From: CAYUIS01 sp964444825
GTDB taxonomy: Bacteria > Chloroflexota > Anaerolineae > B4-G1
Assembly (NCBI GenBank): GCA_964444825.1
Contig: CAYUIS010000027.1
Location: 1 to 45,224 of the forward strand
Direction: 5' to 3'
Length of the DNA: 45,224 bases
Below are positions 1 to 8,283 of the stretch, piece after piece. The notes under the pieces are model-generated. The model made no database searches and had not been told where the DNA came from. It saw only the letters and a program-made list of their open reading frames with translations. A program made the translations under genes and the position numbers. How positions within the stretch are numbered: the stretch's first letter is position 1; each line of letters begins with the position of its first letter.

Positions 1-94
1 TTTTTCTGCGTCTATCCAAACAAACTGATGGCTAGGGAGTGGTTTGCCACCCATAGCCACCGCTCTCTTTGGTGAAAAAACCTGGTTTCTCCGC

Positions 95-1336
95 CTAAAT
101 CCCATATTGCTCAGCGAAAGCAATCAATGCCTCCTCGAACATCGCCATCGGCGGACGCACCAACCCAGCACCCACCTGCCCGACGCCAGCGTTCTTGTGG
201 GCAATGCCCGTGTTGACGCGCGGCGTGATGCCCTTCTCCACCACTTTGCGAACATCGATGCCGGTCGGCGTGCCCCGAAAGTCCAACGCAGGGATAGAAA
301 AGTACTTGTGCTCGGCATAGCAGATCTCGTACATCTCCATTGTGGCATTGATCGCATCCTTGGGCGTGCCGCTGACGAAAGTGACGATGGCCGGCGCACT
401 GGCCATCGCAAAACCACCGATCCCTGCCGTCTCAGTGATGGTGCTGTCCCCGATGTCGCCGCTGGCATCCTCGGCCTGGAAACCAGGAAAGTACAAACCC
501 TTTGGAGTCGCTACCGGGGCGGTGAACCAACGATCGCCAAGCCCACTGACCCGGATGCCAAAATCGGTGCCGTTGCGCGCCATCACAGTGACAATCGTGC
601 TGCCATCCACGCCGTGAGCGGCATCCGCCATCGCCTTGCAGGCGGCCATCACCGGGTTGAGCACGCTCAAGGCATTTTCACCCAGGAAGCGCAACACCTC
701 CGAGGCAACGCCTTTATCCTTGGCAACCTTGACGATGAAAGGCGCAAGCCTTGTGGTGAACAGAATAGAGCCTGCCTTGTTCCGGTTGTGCCCCTCGTCG
801 CCCATATGGAGGGCCTCGGCCAGCAGGGCGCGGATGTCGATGCCTTCGCTAGCGTCGATCGCGTCTGCCAGGACGGGAGCCATCACGTTCTCCATCCAGC
901 GCAAGCGATCCAAAACCTCCTCACTGTACGCGCCGTAGCGCAAAACCTTGCCATAGCCCTCGTTCAGATTCGAATATGATTTGTTGCCGTGGGTCTTGTT
1001 CTCCAGGATGTAGACCGACATTGAGGGACAGATGACGCCAGCCATCGGGCCTACGGCCTGGTGGTGATGGCAAGGCTCCAACTCGATCTGGCCCGATTCG
1101 ACCAAGGCTTGCGCCTCTCCCTCATCCTTTGCCTTCCCCTCAAAGATCAAGGCCCCGGTGATCGCGCCCTGCATTGGCCCGGACGCTCGGTCCCAAGTGA
1201 TGGGCGGGCCGGCGTGCAGCAGCAGGTTGTCGCGCATACCAGGGATGACTTCTCGGGCCTTTCCCAGTCCCACCAGCACCGGACGGGCTTCTATCATACG
1301 CTCAGTGGCTTTGGCATTCGCCTTTTCTATGTCCAT
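95..1336 (-). CDS. allG: DUF1116 family protein, AllG/YlbE-like (oxamate carbamoyltransferase subunit)
   Basis: The 413-residue product matches the DUF1116 family (E. coli YlbE, renamed AllG). Family knowledge: AllF (FdrA), AllG and AllH together form oxamate carbamoyltransferase in anaerobic allantoin breakdown. Visible features fit: an N-terminal stretch with GPPITWDRASGPMQGA, a histidine run EPCHHHQAVGPMAGV near residue 90, the segment HMGDEGHNRNKAGS near 180, and a glycine/threonine-rich C-terminal third. The ATG at 1336 follows a GGGGGA ribosome-binding site at about 7 nt. It lies 140 nt downstream of the fdrA/allF homologue on the same strand, so the two are probably co-transcribed. No allH or carbamate kinase gene is seen; they could lie beyond the left edge. 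Family assignment is firm; the exact substrate is inferred. Confidence 0.85.
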   Translation of the reverse strand: MDIEKANAKATERMIEARPVLVGLGKAREVIPGMRDNLLLHAGPPITWDRASGPMQGAITGALIFEGKAKDEGEAQALVESGQIELEPCHHHQAVGPMAGVICPSMSVYILENKTHGNKSYSNLNEGYGKVLRYGAYSEEVLDRLRWMENVMAPVLADAIDASEGIDIRALLAEALHMGDEGHNRNKAGSILFTTRLAPFIVKVAKDKGVASEVLRFLGENALSVLNPVMAACKAMADAAHGVDGSTIVTVMARNGTDFGIRVSGLGDRWFTAPVATPKGLYFPGFQAEDASGDIGDSTITETAGIGGFAMASAPAIVTFVSGTPKDAINATMEMYEICYAEHKYFSIPALDFRGTPTGIDVRKVVEKGITPRVNTGIAHKNAGVGQVGAGLVRPPMAMFEEALIAFAEQYGI

Positions 1337-1476
1337 GGTTGTTCCCCCTCGTTGAATATGAGACTACAGAGACCACAAAACCAGGCCCTGCCAAGAACCT
1401 GGTTCTCGCTCTACCTATCTATCCCCCATCCTGTACCATCCATTCGGTGCGACTCGGACCTGCATCTTGTGTCCTA

Positions 1477-3204
1477 TCACTGTTTTCTCATCCGCTCTAG
1501 AATCGCCATCAACCGATCGTTGCCACCCGCCGGGGGCTGCCAGTCCACGTGAACCACCCGAGCGCCTTGAGCCGTCAGGCTTTCGGCAAACGACTCGAGT
1601 CCGACGTTGATGGCGGCCAGCGGCTGATGCAGTACGGCTAGGTCTAGAGGATTGGGGATGCGGGATTCAGGATTCGGATCGAAGGACTGGAGTAATCGAC
1701 CGACGTAGCGCACAGCAACGTCGTTGCTGACTTCCACGCGCGCCCCTGCCGCCCTGAGCTGCTCAACCTGGGCATCGAACCCTTGAGGGTCCTCGTCGGT
1801 GCCGACGACGACGGCGACGACCTCCAGGTGTCGTCCAGCTTGTTCCGCTCCGGCCCGCGCCTGTGCGATGGCAGGGCCCAGTTCGCTGGCCGGATCAGGG
1901 TGAGCGCCGTAGCCCAGCACCACGTCGAGCAAAATCACAGCAACTTCCGGATCGTCGGCTTCCTGTTGCAGTCGCCGGATGCGGAGGTCGTTGTCCATCA
2001 TCGGGTGCAAGCGGCCCACCGTGAACTCGTCTTCTCCCAGGTCAACGATGGTATGGCCCTGGCTGACCATCGAGTTTGACAGCCGGTACTCCTTGTCCAA
2101 GGGAGCGTTCGAGTAAAGGGCTGGCAGATAGCCCTGTAGGACAAGCTGTGCCTCATACGCCAGTGTTCCGCCAGAGAAAAGCCCTCGCAAATAACGCTGT
2201 CCCGGTGCGAAACGATCCAGGCCAGTGATTTCTTCACGGCCTTTTGCCTTTCGTCCTTCGTCCTCCGTCAGCCGCACGGCCAACTCGGCTGTCTCATCGA
2301 ATGTAGTAGCAAACCTTACGTTCCCCACCTGGCGGACCGCTGAGGCATAGCCGATGAAATCCACCACAACCGGTTTACCGACCGACCGAGCGGCGCTCAG
2401 CAGCCCTTCGGCCACTCTGGACGATGGGGGCTTGGAGACGAGAACGATGACGTCTGTCTCCGGATCGCGGCTGAAAAGATCTAGGCACTGGTGGGCCGTC
2501 AAGGCGCCCACCGCTTCGGAAAGATCGCGCCCACCCGTGCCGAGGGCGTGGGTGATGCCGCTCCCCAGATGATGGATGCGGGCGCTAACCTGCTGCAACC
2601 CCGTTCCCGAGGCGGCGACTATGCCGATCGCCCCCCGGCGCACCCGGTTGGCGAAACCCAGCCCCACCCCGTTGACGATGGCCGTGCCGCAATCCGGTCC
2701 CATAACCAACAGGCCCTTTTCCAGCGCCATCTGCTTGAGCCCAATCTCGTCTTCCAAGGAGACATTGTCACTGTACAAGAACACGTGCTTACCCAGACGA
2801 AGCGCCTGGCGAGCGACACCGGCGGCGTAGCGCCCTGGAACTGACACGAGAACCCACTGGGCGTCTGGCAACAATTGGGTCGCCGATTCCAAGCTCTTGG
2901 GGTGATACTCCTGCTCGACGCCGCGCCGTCGCTTGGTAAGGAGCTCGTCCACGCGTTCCAGTGCCGCCTGGGCTGCGGCAGCGGTTTCTGCACTAATCAC
3001 GATGACCAGATCGTCGGCCGCAGCTGCCCGGGCCTCCGGTGTCAATAAGCCACTCTGGTCCAAGATATCCTTGTTCGCCTCGGTGCCCATTACCACCCCT
3101 GCGTCGAGAACACCGGGTAAGGCGGCCAAGGAGCGCTGCAACTGCATCAAGATCACAGAGTCATAATAGGCTCCGGACCGAGTCTCTGCCTTGATTACTG
3201 CCAT
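1477..3204 (-). CDS. fdrA: FdrA/AllF-like acyl-CoA synthetase-family protein
   Basis: The 575-residue product resembles FdrA (E. coli AllF, about 555 residues), a relative of the succinyl-CoA synthetase alpha chain. The N-terminal third contains a CoA-binding Rossmann-like region. The middle carries the family signature GPDCGTAIVNGVGLGF followed by GAIGIVAASGTGLQQV, and later LGTGGRDLSEAVGAL. A C-terminal ligase-like region follows, with LFSGGTLAYEAQ and LDVVLGYGAHPDPASE. The ATG at 3204 has a GGGGAG ribosome-binding site 6 nt upstream. Known for the family: with AllG and AllH it makes oxamate carbamoyltransferase, which releases carbamoyl phosphate. A substrate other than oxamate cannot be excluded. 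It sits first in a two-gene operon behind a promoter about 300 nt upstream. Confidence 0.85.
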   Translation of the reverse strand: MAVIKAETRSGAYYDSVILMQLQRSLAALPGVLDAGVVMGTEANKDILDQSGLLTPEARAAAADDLVIVISAETAAAAQAALERVDELLTKRRRGVEQEYHPKSLESATQLLPDAQWVLVSVPGRYAAGVARQALRLGKHVFLYSDNVSLEDEIGLKQMALEKGLLVMGPDCGTAIVNGVGLGFANRVRRGAIGIVAASGTGLQQVSARIHHLGSGITHALGTGGRDLSEAVGALTAHQCLDLFSRDPETDVIVLVSKPPSSRVAEGLLSAARSVGKPVVVDFIGYASAVRQVGNVRFATTFDETAELAVRLTEDEGRKAKGREEITGLDRFAPGQRYLRGLFSGGTLAYEAQLVLQGYLPALYSNAPLDKEYRLSNSMVSQGHTIVDLGEDEFTVGRLHPMMDNDLRIRRLQQEADDPEVAVILLDVVLGYGAHPDPASELGPAIAQARAGAEQAGRHLEVVAVVVGTDEDPQGFDAQVEQLRAAGARVEVSNDVAVRYVGRLLQSFDPNPESRIPNPLDLAVLHQPLAAINVGLESFAESLTAQGARVVHVDWQPPAGGNDRLMAILERMRKQ

Positions 3205-3503
3205 GGCAACTCCCCTGAAGGATGGATTACAGAGATGAGTATCTGATTAGCACACCGCAGAAAGCATTCGGATGGATAAAAGGTCTGAGATATTGGGCCC
3301 AACCGCCGGGCTATAGAGCAGCGCCCGAGGACCCGGTGCATCATCACTGTGAGTCGCAAGCATAGTCAAGCCGGTTTGAACCCTATAGCAAGCCACTGTT
3401 TGAGGGCGATATAATAACTGCCTGCCAGAGACCCAAGATAGCGTCGATGTGGATACATTCTTGGGGAGCACAGATACCTGTGGCTCCCTCCCCTTCCGCA
3501 AGT
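3205..3503 (-). promoter_or_regulatory. Long structured 5' leader of the fdrA-allG operon
   Basis: About 300 nt separate the predicted transcription start (about 3504) from the fdrA ATG, with no convincing gene. Two stems can be seen near the 5' end of the transcript: a GGAG-C-CACAG / CTGTG-CTCC hairpin at 3465-3487, and CCCAAGA/TCTTGGG arms at 3432-3438 and 3459-3465. The 84-codon frame here begins with TTG almost at the predicted transcription start and resembles nothing I know, so I do not call it a gene. The leader could hold a cis-regulatory RNA, but I recognise no known riboswitch class. Confidence 0.4.
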
Positions 3504-3510
3504 GATTTTA

Positions 3511-3539
3511 AGTATAGCATAGGCCGGGGATGACGTCAA
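3511..3539 (-). promoter_or_regulatory. Sigma-70-type promoter for fdrA-allG
   Basis: On the minus strand, TTGACG (3534-3539) and TATACT (3511-3516) are separated by exactly 17 nt. Each box matches its consensus at five of six positions. Predicted start is near 3504. The remainder of the interval to 3697 holds no gene that I can support. Confidence 0.65.
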
Positions 3540-3697
3540 TTGAGGTCGCGGCCTGAATCGACCTACCCTTTTACGCCCCCAACCTCAGCCACATTGCCAG
3601 CAACAAGAACTGACGTCGAGGGTCTCGAGTTCGGTTGACTTTTGTGCGTTCACAGGCTAGAATCTGGATGGATTGGATGAGCACACTGCTCGATATC

Positions 3698-4240
3698 TCA
3701 CGGCGGCTCGCGTTCTGAGTATGCTGAGTAGATCACGCTGTCAATGAACCCGTCCTCACTCAGTGCGCCAGCGCCGTAGGCCACGAGATCTGCTGTGCTC
3801 ACGGCGGCGTTAATCTGAATGTCAGCCTGGTCACCGTGTGCCAAGATGACGACTCTGACCTGCGAGTAGGCAACACATCGATACTCTCGGAGCGCGAGAG
3901 CAACATCGAAAGCTGTCCATATCGTTTGAGCTGCCTCATCGACCATCTGATCCGGCTCTAGAGCATATGGAATATCGAATTCGAGTGAAGCATCGCTCGT
4001 TATCACAACTGTACCGCCCAACCCAGCCTGGGCGAGGAGCTGTGTGGCCCGCCACCGGCAGTCGGTAGGCGGGAGCAAAAGTGCAGGTGAGGGTGAAGGA
4101 GAGGGTGCGGGTGAGGGGGTATTGGCAAACGAGGGGACAGGAGATACGCCAGGACGTGTCACAAGCACCAGTATGGCCAGGATAACTGCGGCGTTTGCCA
4201 CAACTAGGACACCCACAATGAGTCTCTGTCTTGGGGTCAT
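3698..4240 (-). CDS. Small membrane-anchored protein of unknown function
   Basis: I do not recognise this 180-residue protein. It starts with a positively charged tip and one hydrophobic segment (about residues 8-28), suggesting a signal anchor. A low-complexity Pro/Ser linker with repeated PSPSP follows (about 38-55). The rest is a soluble domain of about 120 residues with two cysteines (in DCRW and YRCVAY). Such an arrangement suits an exported domain tethered to the membrane, but no function can be inferred. There is no clear ribosome-binding site before the ATG at 4240. The gene is divergent from the EamA transporter, with only 29 nt between the two starts, so any promoters must overlap coding sequence. 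Confidence 0.6.
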   Translation of the reverse strand: MTPRQRLIVGVLVVANAAVILAILVLVTRPGVSPVPSFANTPSPAPSPSPSPALLLPPTDCRWRATQLLAQAGLGGTVVITSDASLEFDIPYALEPDQMVDEAAQTIWTAFDVALALREYRCVAYSQVRVVILAHGDQADIQINAAVSTADLVAYGAGALSEDGFIDSVIYSAYSEREPP

Positions 4241-4269
4241 CGCCAGAAGTTTAACACAAGAGATGACAA

Positions 4270-5232
4270 ATGACCAATCACAAAAAGTCCCACCAACTGG
4301 ATAATCAAAGGAGCGTGACGTCGCTTAGCCGTAGACAGCGGTGGGGAATCGCGAGCACAGTCTTGGCCAGCTTCTTCCTCGGCTGGGCGCCCATTTTGGG
4401 CAAGCTTGCCTATCAGGCTGGGGTCGCGCCGTTCACTCTGGCCGCACTTCGCACAGCAGTGGCGGCACTACTACTGTGGCTGGCGTTTCTGCTCTTCTGG
4501 CGTCGCGAGATCGCCATCTCGTGGCCTGGTCTGATCGGATGTATCAGCATCGGAGCGGTCAATGGGTTTGGCTCGCTGCTGTTCTATACCAGCCTCGCGC
4601 GCCTGGACGCTTCTCTGGCAGCCTTATTCAACACACTATATCCGTTGTGGGTGATTCTGTTTCTCTTCGCCTCAGGGCAACCCTTGACACGTCTCACGCT
4701 GGCTCGACTGGCCCTCTCGATGTTTGGCGTCTATCTCCTGACCCGTGCCCGGCCGGGAGAGTTGGATTGGCTGGGGGTTACCCTGATGGTGGCTTCGGCA
4801 GCCACCTACGGCTGGCATCTGGTGCTGGGCCAGTGGGTGCTGGCCGACATTCCATCACGCACCGGGGCGCTCTATATCTTGACAACCATGGCCTGTGTCG
4901 TCGGCATAGCAAGAGCGCTGCAGGGGCAACCGGTGGAGCCGATCACGACCTCCGGTTGGACTGCCATCCTGGCGCTGGGAGTGACGACCGCCCTCTCACG
5001 TCTGGCAATGTTCATGGCGCTCCGGCACGTAGGAGGCATCGAGACATCGTTGGGAGGCCTTTTGGAGTTGCTGGTCAGCTTGATCCTGGCGTTCTTGCTG
5101 TTGGGCGAGCGGCTTGCTCCGGTGCAGTGGATAGGAGGAATACTGCTGGTGGTCAGTCTGCTGTTGATGAGTCGCGATGCCGGCATGCGCCTAGCCGAGG
5201 GCAACGAACCCCTGGAGTGGCGGCGGGAGTAA
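4270..5232 (+). CDS. EamA/DMT-superfamily transporter
   Basis: The product is 320 residues, with about ten hydrophobic segments arranged as two EamA repeats (roughly residues 28-155 and 168-300). Each repeat begins with the characteristic short helix pattern, for example FFLGWAPILGKLAYQAG. Members of the drug/metabolite transporter superfamily move small metabolites across the inner membrane; the substrate cannot be read from sequence. The start at 4270 has only a weak ribosome-binding site. An in-frame GTG at 4315 is preceded by AAAGGAG but only 1 nt away, so I keep the upstream ATG. It runs convergently into the large signalling operon, with 46 nt between the two stops. Confidence 0.85.
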   Translation: MTNHKKSHQLDNQRSVTSLSRRQRWGIASTVLASFFLGWAPILGKLAYQAGVAPFTLAALRTAVAALLLWLAFLLFWRREIAISWPGLIGCISIGAVNGFGSLLFYTSLARLDASLAALFNTLYPLWVILFLFASGQPLTRLTLARLALSMFGVYLLTRARPGELDWLGVTLMVASAATYGWHLVLGQWVLADIPSRTGALYILTTMACVVGIARALQGQPVEPITTSGWTAILALGVTTALSRLAMFMALRHVGGIETSLGGLLELLVSLILAFLLLGERLAPVQWIGGILLVVSLLLMSRDAGMRLAEGNEPLEWRRE

Positions 5233-5278
5233 GAACCCCCAAGCATCCAGGTGGCGAGATTCTGTGAAGCGCCAGAGC

Positions 5279-6553
5279 TCACTCCGAGGTGGGCAAGTTG
5301 CCAATCGGCAGGAGAATGTGAAACGTACTACCGGGCAACTGCTCTTCATCCTGTCCTTGGCTCTCCACCCAGATTCTGCCCCCATGCCCCTCGATGATAC
5401 CCCGCGCCACGGTGAGCCCCACCCCCAGCCCACCACCCTTGAAGGCCGTTTTGCTCGAACGGTGTAAGGCGGTATCGTGCAGAATGTAGAAGCGGTCGAA
5501 AATCCGCTCTTGATCCTCCTGCGGAATGCCTATCCCGCTGTCCTTGACGGCGATCTGGACCGTGTCCTCGATGCGCCTCGCCTTGATCCGAACACACCCG
5601 CCGTCGGGTGTGTACTTGACCGAATTTGTGATCACGTTCCACAGCGCTTGGTAAAGCCGCTTCGAGTCTCCAATGATCGGAGGAAGATCCTCCAGACCCT
5701 CGAGATCGAACTCCAATTCCCGCTCCGAGCCAATTCGCCCGATGTCTTCCAGCACCTTGCAGATCAACGACTTGAGGAAAACCGGTCCCTTGGACAGATC
5801 CAGCTTGTCAGCATCTATGAGGGCTACATTCAGGATGTCACCGACGACTTGGTTTAGCCGCCAGGTCGCTGCTGTCATCCTATCGACGATATACCGGGCA
5901 GAGCCAGGCTCATCGCGAGAACCAGGTAGATCAGGGCTGGTCTGAAGTAACTGGGCATAGCCAAAGATCGTCGTAATCGGGGTGCGAAGCTCGTGACCAG
6001 CGATGACAATAAAGTCGGTCTTCACCTTGTCCAACCGCTGGAGTTCGGCGTTGGTGTTCTCCAGTTCCCGAATCTTGTCCTCCAGCCGATCCACCAACCT
6101 ATTGCTGTACTCAACCAGGTATTCAGCTTTTGCCTCTGCTGAATCGATCTCTTCTTTGGTTCCCTGCAGGAAGGAGCGCACCTGGCGGGGGAATTCATCC
6201 ACATCTATCGGCTTGGAGATATAACCGGTGCAACCGGCGATCAAGGCTCGCTCGCGGTCTCCCTGGAGTGTGGCGGCAGTGACAGCCACGATGGGTATCT
6301 GCTGCAAGTCCTCCAAAGTTCGCAGCCGCGTGGTCACCTCATAACCATCCAATCCACCGATGTTGATATCCATCAGGATCAGATCTGGCGCCTCCCGCTG
6401 GGCAACCTCAATAGCGGAAAGCCCATCCGCCGTAGTGACGACTTGGAATCCTTCGCTCTCAAGCACGCGCCGGACCAGTATCTCACTGGATGGATCGTCT
6501 TCTACGTATAGAACCTTGACCCCGTTTTCCACAGGTAGTGGATCCCCTCTCAC
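5279..6553 (-). CDS. REC-histidine kinase (response-regulator domain fused N-terminally to HisKA-HATPase)
   Basis: The 424-residue protein begins with a receiver domain: acidic pocket E18/D19/D20, phosphoacceptor D62 in LILMDIN, K114 in SKPID. A coiled linker (about 140-178) leads to HisKA with H187 in AGHELRTP, then HATPase_c with N306/N310, DSGIGIP at 338-344 and the glycine box near 373-380. It has no membrane segment, so it is soluble. A kinase downstream of its own receiver is typical of phosphorelay intermediates that are switched by another kinase. The GTG start at 6553 overlaps the TGA of the threonine synthase-REC gene (GTGA), implying translational coupling. It is the last gene of the operon. 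The phosphotransfer partners are inferred to be other REC proteins of the cluster. Confidence 0.9.
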   Translation of the reverse strand: MRGDPLPVENGVKVLYVEDDPSSEILVRRVLESEGFQVVTTADGLSAIEVAQREAPDLILMDINIGGLDGYEVTTRLRTLEDLQQIPIVAVTAATLQGDRERALIAGCTGYISKPIDVDEFPRQVRSFLQGTKEEIDSAEAKAEYLVEYSNRLVDRLEDKIRELENTNAELQRLDKVKTDFIVIAGHELRTPITTIFGYAQLLQTSPDLPGSRDEPGSARYIVDRMTAATWRLNQVVGDILNVALIDADKLDLSKGPVFLKSLICKVLEDIGRIGSERELEFDLEGLEDLPPIIGDSKRLYQALWNVITNSVKYTPDGGCVRIKARRIEDTVQIAVKDSGIGIPQEDQERIFDRFYILHDTALHRSSKTAFKGGGLGVGLTVARGIIEGHGGRIWVESQGQDEEQLPGSTFHILLPIGNLPTSE

Positions 6554-8226
6554 GCCGCTCGCTTTAGGATCTCTTCCAAAAGCTCCTCGTCAGTGAAATC
6601 CCCCTTCTGCATCAGCTTGTCGATACGATCGCTGAGACGCTTGCGTTCAGAGACAGTCAGCTCTTTGGCCGAGATGACGATCACTGGCACGTTGCTTACC
6701 TTCTCGTCGGCCTTGAGCGCCTCTAGCAACTCAAAGCCATCCATACCCGGCATCATCAGATCCATCAAGATAACATCGGGTGGGTCACGACGCACCATCT
6801 CAAGCCCAGTCGCACCATCGGATGCCTCCAGTATGCGGTACTCGCCTCGCGTCTGCAGAATGCGCCTCAACAACAGCCGAGCTTTGGGATCGTCCTCAAT
6901 GATGGCAATGGTATGCACCCGCCCATCCAGTTGTCCGAGAGATCCTAGCAGGCCCTCTGTGGGTGTATCCAGGACGGGCGCTCCCGCGGGAACCTCGACC
7001 GTCTGCGCCCACTCATCACCCAGCAGATACTTCTCCACCGGGAAGGTATGTCCGGAACAGTTGACGACGATCACTTCGTCACGCTTGATCACGCCCTTGC
7101 TGAGCAGTTTGAACACCCCGGCAAAGGCTGTGGCCGCCGCCGGCTCCATAGAGATGCCGTCTAGCTTGGCCATCACATGCATAGCCCGGAAGGTCTCCTC
7201 ATCGGTGACTGCCTCGAACGCCCCACCGTGCTCAAGAATGACTCGACGCAAATAGGCATAGGCAGGTCCTGGACTCCCGGTTGCAATGGTGATGACTCGC
7301 GTCTGGGGATTGAGGACCGGCTCAGCCTCCTCCAGTCCTTTGTTGAAGGAGTTGACCATCGGCGCACAACCAGCAGCCTGGATGCAAGCCAGTTTGGGCA
7401 TCCTGTCCACCAGACCCAAGATCTTTAGCTCCTCAAATGCCTTCCACACCCCCACCGGCCCCATGCCGCCGCTCACGGATTGGAAATACCAATCAGGCAC
7501 CCGCCAGAGAGTCTCACCAGGTCCAAGGAGAGCAGGTAGTTGCTCTCCTATCTCGAAAGCGAGGGTCTTCATACCCTCGCGGGCCGAGATGCCCCGAATT
7601 CCTCGATCCAGGAAGATTCCCTTGCGAGCAGCGAAATCTGCGGCTACCTTCTTGGTCTGATCGTAGGTTGCGGTCACCTTGATCACTTCGCTTCCATATA
7701 GCGCCACCTCGCGCATTTTCTCAGAGGGCACCAGGCTGGTGAGGAACGTCCACATCTTGATCCCGGCCAGTGCCGAGTAGGCCGAATAGGAGATGGCGAC
7801 ATTCCCAGTGGAAGCGACAATTGCCTCGGTGATCCCGTTCTCCTTCATCACAGAGATGGCCAGTGATGCCTGGCGGTCTTTGAATGAGCCCGTCGGTCCC
7901 TGCCGTTCATCCTTAAAGTAGATATGGGGACAGCCCAGCATCAGTCCAAGGTTGGTGGCGTGAAGCAGCGGGGTACCCCCCTCCCCCATCGTTACCTTAA
8001 AATCATCGCTGCGCAGGGGGAGTAGTTCACGGTAACGCCACATATCGAAAGGCCGCTCCCGCAGAACTTGAGGCCACATCTCCCGTATGGCATCATAGTC
8101 GTAGCGAGCGTCGAGCCACTGTCCACCACATTGCTGACACGATTTCATCGGGCGCGTGTAGGGAATGCGATGACCGCAATCCGCGCATTCCAACCAGACC
8201 CGATGCTCATAGCCGTCTTTTGTCAT
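6550..8226 (-). CDS. Threonine synthase-like PLP enzyme fused to a C-terminal response-regulator receiver domain
   Basis: This is one uninterrupted 558-codon frame. Residues 14-33 form a Cys4 zinc ribbon (C14, C17, C30, C33). Residues 80-410 are a fold-type II PLP enzyme of the threonine synthase group: K116 in PTGSFKDR is the predicted PLP lysine, with STGNVAISYSAY near 139-150. Residues 437-558 form a complete receiver domain: E444/D445/D446, D489 in VILMDLMMP, K541 in MQKGD. This receiver resembles the last receiver of the 2382-residue hybrid kinase just upstream. Threonine synthase normally ends near residue 400-430 and I know of no standard receiver fusion. The enzyme may therefore be controlled by phosphorylation, or may be a PLP-ligand sensor. 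The reaction is inferred from family motifs; the fusion itself is seen directly. Confidence 0.9.
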   Translation of the reverse strand: MTKDGYEHRVWLECADCGHRIPYTRPMKSCQQCGGQWLDARYDYDAIREMWPQVLRERPFDMWRYRELLPLRSDDFKVTMGEGGTPLLHATNLGLMLGCPHIYFKDERQGPTGSFKDRQASLAISVMKENGITEAIVASTGNVAISYSAYSALAGIKMWTFLTSLVPSEKMREVALYGSEVIKVTATYDQTKKVAADFAARKGIFLDRGIRGISAREGMKTLAFEIGEQLPALLGPGETLWRVPDWYFQSVSGGMGPVGVWKAFEELKILGLVDRMPKLACIQAAGCAPMVNSFNKGLEEAEPVLNPQTRVITIATGSPGPAYAYLRRVILEHGGAFEAVTDEETFRAMHVMAKLDGISMEPAAATAFAGVFKLLSKGVIKRDEVIVVNCSGHTFPVEKYLLGDEWAQTVEVPAGAPVLDTPTEGLLGSLGQLDGRVHTIAIIEDDPKARLLLRRILQTRGEYRILEASDGATGLEMVRRDPPDVILMDLMMPGMDGFELLEALKADEKVSNVPVIVISAKELTVSERKRLSDRIDKLMQKGDFTDEELLEEILKRAA

Positions 8227-8283
8227 TGATTCATTCCCCTAGCCTGCACAGTGTGCGCGCGAGATGTCGGCGGCGCTATCCCA

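Noticed and set aside
44..979. 311-codon open frame on the plus strand
   Set aside because: It lies fully opposite the DUF1116 gene, has no recognisable domain and is rich in H/R/A residues typical of an antisense frame.
3247..3501. 84-codon frame in the fdrA leader
   Set aside because: It begins with TTG at the predicted transcription start, has no ribosome-binding site and resembles no protein.
4341..5267. 308-codon open frame in another frame of the transporter gene
   Set aside because: The overlapping frame encodes a typical 10-helix EamA protein; this one is low-complexity shadow sequence.
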